NCBI GenBank assembly: GCA_034670405.1
Contig: JAXDDX010000049.1
Coordinates: forward strand, 2,860,001 to 2,924,000
From: Hoplostethus atlanticus
Taxonomy: Eukaryota; Chordata; Actinopteri; Trachichthyiformes; Trachichthyidae
Length of the DNA stretch: 64,000 nt
Direction of reading: 5' to 3'
Shown: in pieces, positions 46,311-55,406 of the stretch
Position numbering within the stretch: the stretch's first letter is position 1
Layout: each line of letters starts with the position of its first letter
Notes under the pieces: generated by a model
Seen by the model: the letters and a program-made list of their open reading frames with translations, nothing else
Databases searched by the model: none
What the model was told of the DNA's origin: nothing
Made by a program: the position numbers and the translations under genes

Positions 46311-49300
46311 AAGAAAGCATATCAGACAAAGAGAAAGAGAGATGAGAGCAGGTAGGAAAAAGGAGACATTCACAGTCAGTGTCCAATATCTACCAGTGTC
46401 CATAATCTAAAAACATTGTTAGCCTTTGCATCAGTGCAATTACAGAGCATTATGTTTCCTTCCATACACGGCTGCATGGGAATTCAATGCAGCGGATCTG
46501 CAGTGAATCCATGCCTGCTGTCATGCCAGCCAAGCCTCTCTCACATTTCAGAACTGTATTCATGTCTCTTCGTCTGACAGCCGGCAGACAGACAGGGAGT
46601 GTTATCTCTGTCAATTTGGGCTGATTAATAAAGCTGTATTTATTAACAAATGTTACAACTGTTACATGGTATTACAGGCTAATGCATTTTAGAGTTTTAG
46701 AGTTTTAGAGTTTTAGAGTTTAGAGTTTAGAGTTTTAGAGTTTTAGAGTTTACAGTTTACAGTTTTAGAGTTTTAGAGTTTAGAGTTTAGAGTTTTAGAG
46801 TTTAGAGTTTTAGAGGTTTAGAGTTTAAAGTTTAAAGTTTTAGAGTTTTAGAGTTTAGAGTTTAGAGTTTAAAGTTTTAGAGTTTAGAGTTTTAGAGTTT
46901 AGAGTTTAGAGTTTAAAGTTTTAGAGTTTAGAGTTTAGAGTTTAAAGTTTTAGAGTTTTAGAGTTTAGAGTTTTAGAGTTTAGAAAGTTTAAAGTTTTTG
47001 AGTTTTTGAGTTTTAGAGTTTAGAGTTTTAGAGTTTTAGAGTTTAGAGTTTTAGAGTTTAGAGTTTTAGAGTTTTAGAGTTTAGAGTTTTAGAGTTTAGA
47101 GTTTTAGAGTTTTAGAGTTTTAGAGTTTAGAGTTTTTACTGGTACTTTCACTTGACTACGTGTTATTTTTAGATAGTGTAGTGAGTATAATGAGATCTGT
47201 TGTTAACAGTCAAACATTCAAGTCAATCAAGTCATTGGAGTCCAAATTGTTGGAGTCCAAGTCCAACAACCACCATCCCCAAACCTTGGGCTGATAATGA
47301 CCCATCAAATTATTTTGTGGAGAAGATTTTTAAACATGTACAAAATCTTAATGAATGTCACTTGAAACTAACCATGTTCTAGACTATTTTAGTAAAGTAC
47401 TTTTAATTTGGTAAGCTACTTGATTAATTGTCTGGATAAGTACTCTCAGTTTAACCGAGGTAGCGGTGCATCTACCTGAGCAAAATATTCCAACCCTCTT
47501 TCCACCTTTGGGTTACAGTTACAACATTAAATCTTCAGCAGCAGCTTAGCCAGCCATTGGCTATTGCCTGTGAGTCAATACCCTGGTTTATACCGTGGTA
47601 ATTGTATAGCGCCGTTACGTTACTGAAGGTGACTGTAACCCATGCAAGGGGGTTTACGTTGAACCCCTCACCTGTGTGGTTACGTAACATGCCGACCGCG
47701 GTGAATACTGCATGGACAGGAGGGGAAACATTGTATACGACTTTGGTTAATAGTCTATTTGGCAGCTTTCATCAGAGATGGAGGGTAAAAGGCTCTCTTC
47801 TAATAACAAAATATCTATATTGTCGTACATGATTAAGAGGATACTCTGGTGGACCTCGTCATCTGTAGGTACTCCATTGGTCTGGGTGAATGTTTAGGAG
47901 AGAGGGCTAGATCAGTTAATCAGACTTCATGATAAGTTCAACACTTACAGAGAGAAAGGGGCAGGGAGAACAGGGTAGGTACTATAGTTTGTGATAGGAG
48001 GTGCACACTCAAGTGGTCCACATGTACAAATAGGGCACATTCACGAGCAGAGCGAGAAGACAAATGACCATGAAAGATCGAGGGCACAGTTGAAAAGGAA
48101 AGGCAGAGACCTGATAAAGAGTAATTTGAGAGAACTAGATCAGAGAGCGACAGGGAGAGCTAATTACCAGTTGAACAGACCTATTAAAAGCTGATTAAAG
48201 AGAAAGAGAGACACCTGATGAAATCAGATAGACAGCGACCGGGTAAAATAGTGGCTTGATAAACTCCTTGGTCAGATAGAGTTCTGGAGAGCAACGAGCC
48301 AGTGAAGTAACTGAGACCGCAGACAGCTGGCTATTCACCAGCTCTAAACGATGACACTCACCATCGCTTCCCCGAAGCACCCGGAGCTAAAAATACACTA
48401 AATCAGCCAATTTACTTTGTGTTGCTTATATTGTTAACACTACTATAATCTTGTGTGGTAGCAACCAATGTTTAGAGGAGGAAGAGGCACTGAGGAATGT
48501 CTGAATAAGACCGAAAATGTTTTCACAGGATGTACAGACCACTGTATTACACTTTCAGCACTTTTTCTGTCAACATGATTAAGAGCAGACAATACCTGTG
48601 AATTAAATGTTTAATGCTTGAGACCTGTAGGAACTAAGAATTGTATTACCAGATAACACTAAAACTGTTTTATTCGGGTCTATTCTATTCTAGTCTGAGT
48701 TTTATTGTGATTTTCATTCTACAGCATGGGGAGGGACTAATAATTATAATGACCTGGTTAGAAGCACAGGTGGAGAAAAATCAGGACTTTTACTTTCTCA
48801 ACCCAGAGTTTTCCACGCCTGATTCTATTCTATTCTATTCTATTCTATTCTATTCTATTCTATTCTATCCTAGTCTCGTGTAGTGAATCCTCAGGGAGCT
48901 CCTCTGGCTCTCAGCCCTGCCCCTGTCCCGGCGTTGCTCCCAGCCTCGGCGCCCCCCGGCCCCAGGACTGGGACTGGACTGCACCCAGCACCTGTCTGCC
49001 TCCGAGGCTCTGTTGGGCTCCGTTCATGTGGAACATAACTGAGCTTTCACCCAGGAACAATCACAGAGGGAATCCCCAGGCCGAGCACAGGGTGCGCCCG
49101 CTCAGAGGTGAAGAGAGCTGGGGGGGGAACCTGTATTTGACATTTGACAGCCATATAGTCAAGACTTACCTGAAGGAGAATAGTTGGAGGCTTCTCTCTC
49201 GGCTCCTACGGTGGCATGGCCTTACCTTTCTTTTTGTGGAACTCATCCTCGTATCCGTCAGAGGAGTCTGTGTGGTAGTTCAGCAGCTCATTGTGGTAGA

Positions 49301-49955
49301 TCTGACCGTAGTCCACCTGTTTACTTTTTGATTTCTTCCCCTTTTTCTTTTTGTCTTCATCACTGTCAGCCGATCCCTTCTTCGGCTTCTTCTTTTTCTT
49401 TTTCTTCTCCTCCTCTTCCTGCTCCTCCATTATGGGTTCCTCCTTTTTATCCTGAGATGCCTTCTTCTTCTTCTTCCCTCCATCTTTGGACTTCTTATCC
49501 TTTGACCCCATCTCCACCTCTCTCTCTTGATCCTCTGAGGAGGATTTCTTCTTTTTTTTCTTCTTTTCCTCCTTTGCGCCCTCAATTACTTCTTCTTTGA
49601 GCTTCTCTGATTTCTTCTTGTTGGAGATGGTCGTGGTGTCATTGTTGTTCTGCTCATCCCCTTCATCCTCATTTTCAATCACAACACCTCCTTCAGCATC
49701 ATGATCAGATTTCTTTTTCTTTTTTTTCTCTTTTACCTTTTCTCCTCCTTTTCTCTTCCTTTCTTTCTCTGGGGCCTCTGGGGCCTCCGGGTCCTCTGCG
49801 GTCTTGCGGCTCTCCCGACTCTTCTTTCGGTTTGTAGTGTCCCCGTTGGCGACAGTCTTGCTCTTCTCTTTCAACTTTGGCTCTGTTTCCACCACTTCGT
49901 CATCAACCTCTTCGGTTTCTACCGAAGCTGTGGATTTTTTCTGTTTCGAGGACAT
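25976..49955 (-). CDS. loxhd1: loxhd1: lipoxygenase homology (PLAT) domain protein 1, complete
   Basis: Forty-one exons join in one frame to 7275 bases, 2424 residues. After a 243-residue Lys/Glu-rich start come about 16 tandem PLAT units (mammalian LOXHD1 is usually described with 15). A typical unit has a YEVxVVTG first strand, a GAGTDANVF turn, a DTGERxL strand, FERGxxDxF, a GHDNxGxxxxWFLDxV stretch and FPCxRWLAxDEDDGxIxREL. LOXHD1 sits at the stereocilia membrane of inner-ear hair cells, is needed for mechanotransduction maintenance and is mutated in human deafness DFNB77. PLAT domains bind lipid or protein partners and are not enzymes here. The start is ATG 49953-49955 and the stop TAA 25976-25978. 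The frame is intact. Teleosts can have two loxhd1 paralogues; I cannot say which this is. Confidence 0.96.
26558..27102 (-). CDS. loxhd1: loxhd1 exons 39-40: PLAT 15, divergent unit
   Basis: Exons 26964-27102 and 26558-26713. The unit begins [19 protein letters not shown], so the usual GAGTDAN turn is missing, as in the mammalian protein. It continues [20 protein letters not shown] and [19 protein letters not shown]. Donors GTAGGC and GTAAGG are normal. Confidence 0.92.
27230..27973 (-). CDS. loxhd1: loxhd1 exons 37-38: PLAT 14
   Basis: Exons 27788-27973 and 27230-27400. They read [20 protein letters not shown] and [20 protein letters not shown], then [20 protein letters not shown] and [19 protein letters not shown]. 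The first strand of the unit lies at the end of exon 36. Confidence 0.94.
27974..29392 (-). other. loxhd1 intron 36 with a (GT)n tract
   Basis: No exon seen. Holds a (CAAA)n run near 28172-28199 and a long (GT)n microsatellite at 28800-28852. Confidence 0.6.
28800..28852. repeat. (GT)n microsatellite in loxhd1 intron 36
   Basis: Pure dinucleotide run of about 26 copies. Confidence 0.95.
29393..31902 (-). CDS. loxhd1: loxhd1 exons 34-36: PLAT 13 and the first strand of PLAT 14
   Basis: Exons 31775-31902, 31420-31537 and 29393-29570. They encode [20 protein letters not shown], then [20 protein letters not shown], then [20 protein letters not shown] with the acidic linker [13 protein letters not shown]. 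The tract matches human LOXHD1, including CEM and DEEEM. This unit starts in phase 0, unlike units 1-12. Confidence 0.94.
30766..30825. repeat. (GT)n microsatellite in loxhd1 intron 35
   Basis: Pure run of about 30 copies. A second tract follows at 30906-30969, separated by about 80 unique bases. Confidence 0.95.
30906..30969. repeat. Second (GT)n microsatellite in loxhd1 intron 35
   Basis: About 31 copies, then GGCGTGGGTGGGTGG. Confidence 0.94.
32094..32648 (-). CDS. loxhd1: loxhd1 exons 32-33: PLAT 12, divergent unit
   Basis: Exons 32440-32648 and 32094-32279. They read [20 protein letters not shown], in which the GAGTDAN turn is replaced as in mammals, then [20 protein letters not shown] and [20 protein letters not shown]. 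The mammalian unit has nearly the same GHDGASPESCWLVEEL. Confidence 0.95.
32800..33783 (-). CDS. loxhd1: loxhd1 exons 29-31: PLAT 11 and a Lys-rich linker
   Basis: Exons 33629-33783, 33278-33487 and 32800-32926. They encode [20 protein letters not shown], then [20 protein letters not shown] and [19 protein letters not shown]. Exon 31 encodes a linker with two Lys runs ([20 protein letters not shown]). The acceptor of exon 31 abuts a (TG)n tract. The linker is much less conserved than the PLAT core. Confidence 0.93.
32935..32967. repeat. (CA)n tract at the acceptor of loxhd1 exon 31
   Basis: On the transcribed sense this is (TG)n, lying directly before GCATTCAG and the exon at 32926, where a pyrimidine tract would normally be. 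Confidence 0.9.
34106..35241 (-). CDS. loxhd1: loxhd1 exons 26-28: PLAT 10
   Basis: Exons 35060-35241, 34687-34803 and 34106-34268. They read [20 protein letters not shown], then [20 protein letters not shown] (the family-specific DAVCTQQK block), [20 protein letters not shown] and [19 protein letters not shown]. Confidence 0.95.
34305..34369. repeat. (GT)n microsatellite in loxhd1 intron 27
   Basis: About 32 copies, 37 bases upstream (transcript sense) of exon 28. Confidence 0.94.
35381..35971 (-). CDS. loxhd1: loxhd1 exons 23-25: PLAT 9
   Basis: Exons 35867-35971, 35656-35784 and 35381-35548. They read [20 protein letters not shown], then [20 protein letters not shown] and [29 protein letters not shown] matches human VEVDAPSLG. 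Confidence 0.95.
36213..37215 (-). CDS. loxhd1: loxhd1 exons 20-22: PLAT 8
   Basis: Exons 37064-37215, 36813-36946 and 36213-36361. They read [20 protein letters not shown] and [20 protein letters not shown], then [20 protein letters not shown] and an acidic tail [17 protein letters not shown]. This unit fits the consensus very well. Confidence 0.96.
37402..38061 (-). CDS. loxhd1: loxhd1 exons 18-19: PLAT 7 with a Lys/Glu-rich insertion
   Basis: Exons 37901-38061 and 37402-37735. They read [20 protein letters not shown] and [21 protein letters not shown] loop of about 45 residues rich in Lys and then Glu ([16 protein letters not shown] onward) follows, then [19 protein letters not shown]. 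Mammalian LOXHD1 has a similar basic-then-acidic insertion at the same point. Confidence 0.95.
38263..38803 (-). CDS. loxhd1: loxhd1 exons 16-17: PLAT 6
   Basis: Exons 38607-38803 and 38263-38455. They read [20 protein letters not shown], then [20 protein letters not shown] and [20 protein letters not shown]. Exon 16 ends CAG followed by GCATGT, an apparent GC donor. Only this border joins DIGQ to INRLLIGH in frame, as in mammals. Confidence 0.93.
38905..40455 (-). CDS. loxhd1: loxhd1 exons 13-15: PLAT 5
   Basis: Exons 40301-40455, 40026-40186 and 38905-38981. They read [20 protein letters not shown], then [18 protein letters not shown] and [24 protein letters not shown] is identical in human. 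Exon 14 ends ACAG followed by GCAAGG, an apparent GC donor; the phase and the YRWLD junction support it. Intron 14 holds a 22-bp minisatellite. Confidence 0.93.
39317..39685. repeat. 22-bp minisatellite in loxhd1 intron 14
   Basis: About 17 tandem copies of AGGCCACTGGAGAACAGACG plus TT. Variants are CATT or TTTG in place of CACT and CATT in place of CGTT. The inner copies are nearly identical and the outer ones more varied, as expected for array growth by unequal exchange. Confidence 0.95.
40739..40788. repeat. (GT)n microsatellite in loxhd1 intron 12
   Basis: About 25 copies, 34 bases past the donor of exon 12 in transcript sense. Confidence 0.94.
40822..41771 (-). CDS. loxhd1: loxhd1 exons 10-12: PLAT 4
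   Basis: Exons 41611-41771, 41368-41454 and 40822-40957. They read [20 protein letters not shown], replacing the usual YEVxVVTG with a Trp-rich strand as in human (FPWSLWVWT). Then come [20 protein letters not shown] and [20 protein letters not shown]. Confidence 0.95.
41979..42443 (-). CDS. loxhd1: loxhd1 exons 8-9: PLAT 3
   Basis: Exons 42193-42443 and 41979-42114. They read [60 protein letters not shown] and [30 protein letters not shown] and CPFTGI are nearly identical in human. Confidence 0.96.
42606..43190 (-). CDS. loxhd1: loxhd1 exons 5-7: PLAT 2
   Basis: Exons 43092-43190, 42828-42976 and 42606-42729. They read [20 protein letters not shown], then [36 protein letters not shown] and [33 protein letters not shown] is the human counterpart. 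A (CA)n tract begins a few bases after the exon 6 donor. Confidence 0.95.
42763..42820. repeat. (GT)n microsatellite next to the loxhd1 exon 6 donor
   Basis: About 28 copies with one GC interruption. On the transcript sense it is (CA)n starting about 8 bases after the end of exon 6. Confidence 0.94.
43745..46219 (-). CDS. loxhd1: loxhd1 exons 2-4: PLAT 1
   Basis: Exons 46105-46219, 44407-44487 and 43745-43929. They read [20 protein letters not shown], then [40 protein letters not shown] and [20 protein letters not shown], ending NPMDVPK. Human has nearly the same [20 protein letters not shown]. The exon 4 donor (C then GTGGGT) was chosen by phase. Confidence 0.94.
44528..44578. repeat. Compound (GT)n(GA)n microsatellite in loxhd1 intron 2
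   Basis: A short GT run followed by about 20 GA copies. Confidence 0.92.
46252..46306. repeat. (GA)n microsatellite in loxhd1 intron 1
   Basis: GA run with one CGA interruption, about 33 bases upstream of exon 2 in transcript sense. There it reads as (TC)n and can serve as a long pyrimidine tract. Confidence 0.92.
46687..47136. repeat. 450-bp array of mixed TTTAGAG and TTTTAGAG units
   Basis: About 60 short units of 7 or 8 bases, some with TTTAAAG or TTTACAG, in irregular order. The single-T length difference between units gives a barcode-like pattern. It is not a vertebrate telomere repeat (TTAGGG). Confidence 0.95.
48823..48868. repeat. (TATTC)n pentanucleotide microsatellite in loxhd1 intron 1
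   Basis: About nine copies of TATTC. Imperfect copies lie nearby at about 48680-48695. Confidence 0.92.
49226..49955 (-). CDS. loxhd1: loxhd1 exon 1: long Lys/Glu-rich N-terminus
   Basis: ATG 49953-49955 (AAAAGATGTCC context) opens 243 codons to the donor GTAAGG, phase 1. Most of it is low complexity: alternating Lys runs and Glu/Asp/Ser stretches with several basic clusters such as [10 protein letters not shown]. The last part, [20 protein letters not shown], matches the human exon 1 stretch [20 protein letters not shown], which anchors the assignment. The human lead-in is only about 15 residues, so the expansion is fish-side or lost in mammals. The basic clusters could act as nuclear or membrane targeting signals; this is inference. 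Confidence 0.85.
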
Positions 49956-50318
49956 CTTTTATTCATCCACTTCCCTAGCTTTTAGTTTCGTAAATGCTGC
50001 CTTGAGTTTCTGAAGGTGTAAGACAATTCATTTGACCCTTGGCTGCAGGGAGGCGCTGGGGCCCCGGGGTTCAGAGCGGGTTAGGTGCAGGTAGGGTGCA
50101 GGCAGAGGCAGAGGCCACGGGGAGCAATGGCTGCCTGGACCAACAAACTCTGCTCATGAAAAATTACTACCACCTCAGCGCTCACGTGACCGAGGGGAGA
50201 AAGCCCTGTGAAAAAGGAGCCTTGCAGAGAGAACTTATCCTCTCTGCCACGGCACTCTTCATTATTCATGGTGTCAGGATCGCTTTACGGGCCGGGGGCG
50301 TCTCGCTTTTACCTGCAC

Positions 50319-50356
50319 ACACACACACACACACACACACGCACGCACACACACAC
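50319..50356. repeat. (CA)n microsatellite upstream of loxhd1
   Basis: CA run with CGCACG interruptions. Confidence 0.9.
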
Positions 50357-52360
50357 AGGCACATATACATACACACATGCACCCACTCCTCAATGCTGCT
50401 ACTGTATATAGCTACGTATACAGTAGATGTGTAGAAATCAATTTACTAGTCCTGAGTAAAGGGAACTGATGAGCGGCAACAATTTGGCTATAAACAAGCT
50501 TAAAATCTTAATATTTACAGTGTGCATTGAATTTCCATCCAGCGATGATTTCTTTTCGTCACAGATTCAATCCATTTTTTAAGTCAAATTAAAGGTTTAT
50601 TGTGTTATTGTCTGGAGAAAAAACTGTATCTATCTTTAGACAGAAAGAGCTTGGATTGGAGCTGTATTGTCCATTCGGCCTACTTTGCTTATACAATTAA
50701 GTATTTTAGTAAAAATGTAATCGGCAACAATATGAATTAGGCAGATTCATTGAGACAACGAAAAGTAATCAGAAAAGTAATTATTAGCTAGATTTTCAAA
50801 CTAGCTGTAGGTATCAAGAGGAAATGATATATTCTTTACTGTCAGGAATATGCCGATCAGGCTGTAGCAACTACAGTATGTACACCTGTCTTGTGATGGT
50901 GACCTCCACTAATCTCTGACCCCGTCCTTCAGTCACAGATCGTATCACCTAAAATTAACTTGAAAAATAAAGTCAGCTTTAATTTCTGCTTTAAGTTCTT
51001 CTCATCTTCATGCACATGTGCAAAACTACACAAACATAGGATTGGTTTGGGTGTCAGATTGTTTGGCATACAGGACAATTTCTTCCCATCTTTGTATCAG
51101 AAAACATGACTAATACATTTTTTATTTTTTGGAAAAATTGAAATTAAATAGAAAATTGTCCAAGTGTATTATCTTCATTTGAAAAGAAATGTTGGAACAA
51201 TAAATACAAGGAGACAAAAGAAAGACGAAAGACAAAAGAAAATGAATAAGAATAACATTTTGTTTTATCAAGCTTCTGCCCTGCGTAGTTGCTTGGATCA
51301 CAATTACACTGGACCAATTCACATTTTATCATATCGAAAAGAAAATATCGGAAAAGCAGCAGTACATAACAGGACAATTCTTCTATTTTTGTCTTCAGCA
51401 GGGCTCTCTTTAAAAGAAGACAGATGCTGCTGTGCAAAATGTTGTTGCGGTCCCATAACCCTGGCATACATATCTGCACCCGTGTATGAGCCAAATCATT
51501 CCATTAGCCTTATTGCTGCCACCTGACACCTGATAATGTAGACATAAGGCGGTTGAGGGAAAGGGGGATCGGAGGAGGGCAGAGTTTGGACATATTGATG
51601 GAAGCATATCTATCAACATCAGATTACCCAGTGCATGCATGTCAGCAGATAGTCAAACCTCATTTGACCCACTGAATAGAGGAATCATCTTATGCCTCAT
51701 CATGATATGCCCCGAAATGCTGCATTCCTTTGTAATCAATCACATTTATAACACCCCTGTAAAGAAGCACGTCACTTCAGGTGTCTGCATTTAAATTACT
51801 GTCTGTCACAAACAAAAATGAAACAGTAAACAGAGAAATGTGGAATTCTTTTATGCTTGGACGTTTGTGTTCATTGTTAGAATCGTGTTAGAAATGTCTT
51901 TCTCCAAAGTAACATTATACAGACAATAAAAATACCAGTAATGGAACAAAATCTTTTTACAATAAAGTGCATTTCATACTACTCACTATGTCAGTCAGAA
52001 GTGTCAAATAACAGATCCTCTATCATGTAACGCTATAGATACAACTGATTATCTATACCGGCTGTTTGTTGAATAAATTCAGATGTTGACAAAGAGTCCT
52101 CGAGTCATGAATTACTGAGTATATTTATTGAAGCTGAGTACTCAGGAGAGATGTGCACACACATTGAGGTCTGCAGATCTCTGCCAGGGAACTATCTGAA
52201 CAGTGATTATAAAGAGGGAAAGACAAGAGGGGGGGGGTAGTTTCTAAACATCTACAAGGTTATTTTCAACCTAGACTGAACAATATGTACTGTGTTAAAG
52301 GTTTCTTGAGTCTCTCATGGGGTCAGCCTTCAGTAATACAGTCATATAGATACATCTCAC

Positions 52361-52361
<1 letters not shown>

Positions 52362-52401
<40 letters not shown>
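52362..52401. repeat. (AAT)n trinucleotide microsatellite
   Basis: About 13 copies of ATA/AAT, followed by a short GA run. Confidence 0.92.
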
Positions 52402-52402
<1 letters not shown>

Positions 52403-53424
52403 GAGAGAGAGCAGGCTTGGGCGACTGTTGAAATGAAAGAAAATAGTGATTTGATTCATTTGATTGTGATTCGGCCACTTTGAAGACTGATGTGATCATT
52501 ATACACTGGATGTGGTCAGAGTGAATTAGATGTGGAGGGGTGTGCTAAGCAGTCTGTACACTACAGTAAAGTTATAACTCACATCAGAGAACTTTCATTG
52601 CTTCACTTTTATTTTACTGTACTTTTTTATTTATTTATTTTTTAATTTGTTAATAGATTTTTTTTAATTGAATTGCACTTGACAGATGACAACCAATTCA
52701 AGACCGCTAACAGTTATGATACAACATAACTGATCTGATATAAAGTAGACCCAGCCTTCTTTCAGTGAGTCAGTCAGTGAGAGGACACTGACACCGGCCA
52801 CTGCTTAATAATTGAGGTGTTGACAGAAGCTTTGCTTAAGGAGCTAATTGGAGCAGACAAACCGGAGGTCAACTGGCCTGAAATGAGACGGTTAGTTCAG
52901 CAGCACGTGTCCTCTAACGCTCTCAGCCAGCTAAAGACGCGACGGTCAGCATACCACACACCTTAGTCTATCGGTTCTCATCGTCACCTCGGTGCTGCAT
53001 TGATGCCAGCTCCATCCTATTGTTGGTGTTAGTGAATTTATGTTTAGGCTCATTGATGAGTGCACACACACACACACACACACAATTTATACCAGAAAAA
53101 AATTAATATGCAAGACAAGTGAGAAAAGGAGGAAGTTTATTTACAAACACAATAACAGTATAAAGAATGACCCAGAATCTAGTTAAGAAGCACTGTGTTA
53201 TATATTACCATTCAGTACACAGACCGGTTCCCTCCCATTTCCATTCTTAGTTCAGTTGTGTTGTCTAAAAAATGTGATTCTAAAATTCAAACCAAAATTA
53301 TTATACTTATTGGACTCATATGTCTTGCGCATATACCCACAGAGTCTGTATGAATTACAAAGGAAACTAGGACAAGCGCATTGCAGAGCATGAACAGAGG
53401 AATGACCAAATCTTTTTACAGCTG

Positions 53425-53430
53425 TTTATT
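53425..53430 (-). terminator. Possible st8sia5 poly(A) signal
   Basis: TTTATT on + is AATAAA on the coding strand, about 1.4 kb past the stop. Another copy lies at 53136-53141. Chosen only by hexamer and strand. Confidence 0.35.
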
Positions 53431-54863
53431 TTTTCTCTAGAAAACCTTCATGGAGTGCAACAAAATAAGAGATAAAAAAAATCAATAAATATTGCATTCC
53501 GATGCTCAAATGCACAAATGTTTTCAAGAGTGCAAACTGAATGTCCACAATTCACAGGGGGGAGATGACATAATGCAGTAGCAGTAAAAGTACATCACAT
53601 AGGTGCGACAACCATTTTCATTCTTTCAGTGAAACTTGCATCCAATATTATACAATTAACTTCTATAAATCCATTCATTGTTTGTGAGAAGGTGTGTGTA
53701 CATCTCCAAAAGCACTGTGAGCTTCAGTACAGGCTTAAGTGTAAACATATTTCAGTGATCATTGAAGCAGGCACGCACAAAGCCAAGTATAGAGTAAAGT
53801 CATGCACAGCATTACATGGTTATGAATGGAACTCTATCTTACAGGGAATAGAATCGCTAATTCCAGTAGAATAAAAGTACTGCACATGGATTCCTGTATC
53901 TTAGAGAGTCTGAAAACATCCTTTGATTCAGACAGACGGTATAAGAATTATTTTGACATTAATGTACTTTAGATAAGCAATACACATGGGTGAATTGCAT
54001 ATCGGATAGAGGGTTTGATATCTCATAAGGCAGCATGGCTTAAGACATGAATGACAGCGAGAGGCTGGGTTGCAGTGCTCTGTGATGCTTGACAAAGAGG
54101 ATAGGCCTTGGATGTCAGAGCTTTGCGATGGTGGCGTCATTTATAAAATATTTATCTGGCTTTAGTCCAAAACTATGACAAGCCAAAAAAAACACTCCAT
54201 TTCTCTCTCCACTCCATTTTGCACCAGAAATATCAGAGGGAATTTTCAAGTGCTTTAGTCGAATGGGAGAATGTAGGCCATTGAAAAAAAGGCCATTTCA
54301 AGAGAGTAAATAGTGGTTTAAAATATTCACCCAGTGAATTTAGTGAATAGGAAATTGATTTACAAAGCAGTGGACGAGTGGAAGTTACATCTTTTGTTGT
54401 TGTTTTTTTTTTTGTTGTTTTTTTAATCTTGTGATAGCTCAATATCAAGGTTCAGGCTTTTTTTTTACACAAACAATAAAAGCTGCCACACCAACACAAA
54501 AACACCTCTGTACAGCAGTACCACTGAGCCACTAGAAAACTTCACAGAAACAACATCACTAGGAAGATCACTTTTCACGTTGAAAACAAGCATCCTATGG
54601 TCGGAGAGTCAAAGATAACCACAGTCATTGGATTTGCTAAATAAGCAAGTCAAGGTACACATCGAGTAGGGAAATCATATCGTTGGCGTTAAAGCAAGCA
54701 ACCTTTAATATGTAATGAGCATGTATGCTCTAAAGGCCATCGCTCTTTTTCGACAGCAAGGAAATACTGAACCACCTCATTTGCCGACAAAAAATCCATC
54801 AGATGAAACTGACAGAAACTAAAGGGTAAACAGCAGAGGAAGTAGATCTCAGGTGTGAGGCGA

Positions 54864-55326
54864 TCACCTGCACTGCCCGGTGTGCACGTTGATGATGCCG
54901 CGTGTGTGCATGTGTAGGAAGTTGAAAATTTCGTGGGGCATGGCATGGAAGCCCGGCCGCGGCTTGACATTGTCGTAGTAATGGTGGGTGATGAAGATGC
55001 CAGAGGGGTTCATGGGAAAGGCCCAGAAACCATAGAGGTGGACCTCCTCGCACATTTCCAAGGCCGCTGTCACAAGCATCAGGCCGCTGCTGAGCCGCTT
55101 GGCCCGGACGCCCTGCACGGCCCAAAAACGCTGCACGTTGAGCAGGTACTGGGGGTGGAAGAAGAACACGCCTCTCTGGGAGTCAAAGTCGTCCAGCATG
55201 TACTTGACTCGAAACGACACGTCAGTGTTGCGGGTGTTGTAGAAGGCAGGGAGAACCATGGAGGAGTTCTCGTAATTCTGAAGGACGTCGTAAAACGGTC
55301 GCCGCCACTTCTCCAGCTTCTGAAAC
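54864..55326 (-). CDS. st8sia5: st8sia5 last exon: sialylmotifs S, III and VS
   Basis: After TTGCACCCCAG it reads [20 protein letters not shown], then [28 protein letters not shown] and [20 protein letters not shown], ending VHTGQCR and TGA. Human ends VHTGTCSCC, so the terminal Cys pair is changed. Confidence 0.96.
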
Positions 55327-55370
55327 CTGGGGTGCAATGGAAGTGAAACATGAGATGATAGAGACCAAAA

Positions 55371-55406
<36 letters not shown>

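Larger units (their letters stand above)
49956..54863. other. Between loxhd1 and st8sia5: loxhd1 upstream region and st8sia5 3' UTR
   Basis: No coding exon is seen. Near loxhd1 is an E-box CACGTG (50183-50188) but no clear TATA. A (CA)n tract is at 50319-50356 and an (ATA)n tract at 52362-52401. TTTATT at 53425-53430 and 53136-53141 gives AATAAA on - for st8sia5, implying a 3' UTR of about 1.4-1.7 kb. Confidence 0.5.

Noticed and set aside
46687..47136. Interstitial telomere sequence
   Set aside because: Units are TTTAGAG/TTTTAGAG, not TTAGGG, and vary in length.
49184..49600. Ser/Pro-rich open frame on + opposite loxhd1 exon 1
   Set aside because: It is the antisense of the Lys/Glu-rich coding exon; CTT/CTC codons give Ser/Leu/Pro by default.
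54933..55346. 137-codon open frame on + opposite the st8sia5 last exon
   Set aside because: Antisense shadow of the catalytic exon, whose - strand frame is clearly conserved.
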